A DNA stretch of 41,146 nucleotides from an uncultured Chitinophagaceae bacterium. Lineage in GTDB: Bacteria > Bacteroidota > Bacteroidia > Chitinophagales > Chitinophagaceae. The notes under the pieces were generated by a model. It made no database searches and was not told where the DNA came from. It saw only the letters and a list, made by a program, of their open reading frames with translations. The position numbers and the translations under genes are program-made. The first letter of the stretch is position 1, and each line of letters opens with the position of its first letter. Shown in pieces: positions 39,912-41,146 of this stretch. The DNA lies in contig CAISCV010000035.1 in assembly GCA_903883945.1 (NCBI GenBank), forward strand, positions 1 through 41,146. Direction: 5' to 3'.

Positions 39912-40754
39912 ATGAGTACAGCAGTAGCAATTACAGCGGCGGATATTAACAAATTGCGTCAAGCAACTGGCGCTGGTATGATGGATTGTAGAAAAGCATT
40001 AACCGAAACAGGGGGTGACTTTGAAGGAGCAATAGATTGGTTACGTAAACAAGGACAAAAGGTAGCTGCAAAACGTAGCGACCGTGAAGCAAAAGAAGGG
40101 GTGATTATTGCAAAGACTTCTGCTGATAATAAAACAGGGTTTGTTATTACTATCAGTTGCGAAACCGACTTCGTTTCTAAGAATGCGGATTTCATCGCTT
40201 TTGCTCAAGGAATTGCTGATGCAGCAGTTGCTAACGATGTAAAAAGTGCTGAAGAATTGAATGAAGTATCTGTTGGTGGTGCTAAGGTTGCAGATTTGAT
40301 TAATGATAAATTAGCTGCAATAGGAGAAAAGATTGGTATTGCACGTTTCGAAAGAATAGAAGCTCCTTTCGTTTCTTCTTATATTCATGGTGCAAACCGT
40401 ATGGGTGTATTGGTTGCTTTAAATCAGGATGCGCCAGATGCTGGTAAGGATGTTGCTATGCAAATTGCAGCTATGAATCCATTGGCTGTTGATGCTGATA
40501 GCGTTCCTGCTGAAACCATTGAAAGAGAAAGAGCCATTGTTATTGAAACAATGAAAGCTGATCCTAAGATGGCTGGTAAACCAGATGAAATGGTTGCTAA
40601 GATTGCTGAAGGTAAATTGAATGCATTCTTTAAAGAACAAACTTTATTAGCGCAAGCTTTCGTAAAAGATAACAGTAAGTCTGTTGCTGAATATTTGAAG
40701 AGTGTAAATAAAGACCTAGTTGTTACTCAGTTTGTAAGAGTTGCTTTGGGTTAA
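39912..40754 (+). CDS. tsf: Elongation factor Ts
   Basis: 280 residues, standard length. It is the nucleotide exchange factor that recharges EF-Tu with GTP. The N-terminal UBA-like helix bundle (ITAADINKLRQATGAGMMDC; KALTETGGDFEGAIDWLRKQ) and the core TDFVSKN (85-91) that contacts EF-Tu are intact. It follows rpsB as in most bacteria and is closed by a strong terminator. Confidence 0.98.
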   Translation: MSTAVAITAADINKLRQATGAGMMDCRKALTETGGDFEGAIDWLRKQGQKVAAKRSDREAKEGVIIAKTSADNKTGFVITISCETDFVSKNADFIAFAQGIADAAVANDVKSAEELNEVSVGGAKVADLINDKLAAIGEKIGIARFERIEAPFVSSYIHGANRMGVLVALNQDAPDAGKDVAMQIAAMNPLAVDADSVPAETIERERAIVIETMKADPKMAGKPDEMVAKIAEGKLNAFFKEQTLLAQAFVKDNSKSVAEYLKSVNKDLVVTQFVRVALG

Positions 40755-40773
40755 TATTTATTAATATATAATA

Positions 40774-40816
40774 AAAAGAGCGGCTATCCTATTTGGGTAG
40801 CCGCTCTTTTATTTTT
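40774..40816 (+). terminator. Strong Rho-independent terminator of the ribosomal operon
   Basis: AAAAGAGCGGCTA (40774-40786) pairs with TAGCCGCTCTTTT (40798-40810); inner bases extend the stem to a loop of TATTT at 40790-40794, followed by more T residues. A textbook terminator 20 bp after the tsf stop. Confidence 0.95.
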
Positions 40817-41146
40817 GTGGTAGCTACTGTAACGAATGAATAAATCTAATTCAAAAAAGATTGGTTCATGTCTTAATTTAACTTTCGCATAAGGTGCGTA
40901 AATTTGGATAGAACTTTCCATTTTCCTATAAGTATAGTTTTCATTTTTTTACTTTGCCAACTTCAAAGCTGAGAATAACAACATGTGATAAGGGACTAAC
41001 TTAAACAACCAAATCCTATCTTTACTATTCAGTGTAAGTTTATTTAAGTTTTGTTTGCATAAGAAGTCCCGCATAATTAACATTATTAAATTAACGTGAG
41101 TTTTGGATGTTACCTACTAAAAATGGAAGGCAATCTGTCCAAAAAA
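40817..41146. other. 330-bp right-hand end, no supported gene
   Basis: AT-rich sequence with no clear coding region. Two ATGs near the end (41107 and 41123) open different frames to the window edge, either of which could begin the next gene; too little is visible to choose. Confidence 0.4.

Overview
The window reads as chromosomal DNA from a low-GC member of the Bacteroidota, most likely family Chitinophagaceae. The evidence is the gene order rplM-rpsI-rpsB-tsf, several good matches to the Bacteroidetes -7 promoter element (TAnnTTTG), weak Shine-Dalgarno signals, YXWGXW-repeat and lmo0937-type small envelope proteins, and dispersed intergenic CACAAAG repeats. No rRNA, tRNA, phage or CRISPR locus was found.

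Layout. (1) 1-7251, minus strand: a carbohydrate-degradation locus. A 1412-residue exported GH2 glycosidase with extra C-terminal domains lies between two paralogous exported sialate O-acetylesterase-type enzymes; the downstream one runs off the window. (2) 7501-10023, plus: an unrecognised protein followed by an NYN/PIN-type nuclease carrying short Gly-aromatic repeats. (3) 10470-17956, plus: mostly housekeeping genes, namely dihydrolipoyl dehydrogenase, a PyrR-like phosphoribosyltransferase, phosphoglucomutase, a Gfo/Idh/MocA oxidoreductase, protein-L-isoaspartate methyltransferase, a DUF2911 protein and a Uma2-type nuclease. (4) 17999-18771: a pair of small unknown genes. (5) 18812-28227, both strands: a glycan/LPS assembly island with six family-2-type glycosyltransferases, one further glycosyltransferase-like protein, one truncated glycosyltransferase and an LpxL-like acyltransferase. 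It is broken up by a REP-associated tyrosine transposase (RAYT), seven REP hairpins and a decayed gene remnant. (6) 28303-28533: eleven head-to-tail copies of a 21-bp repeat. (7) 28711-33170: an unknown protein, an L,D-transpeptidase-like protein and three glycolytic genes (pfkB, class I aldolase, gpmA). (8) 33165-36837, minus: an envelope/stress-type cluster (YihY, YXWGXW protein, lipoprotein, 51-aa membrane protein, anchored unknown). (9) 36838-37821: a gene-poor stretch rich in palindromes. (10) 37822-40754, plus: rplM, rpsI, rpsB and tsf, closed by a strong terminator.

The observations that most deserve follow-up are the 21-bp tandem array, the REP/RAYT island with the glycosyltransferase cut at a repeat boundary, a GATT microsatellite in the leader of a glycosyltransferase gene (possible phase variation), the NYN nuclease two-gene module, and the multi-domain GH2 enzyme whose C-terminal SGNH-like domain lacks its usual catalytic His. 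No wholly new system can be proven from this sequence alone. All family assignments come from motif recognition by eye, not from database searches.
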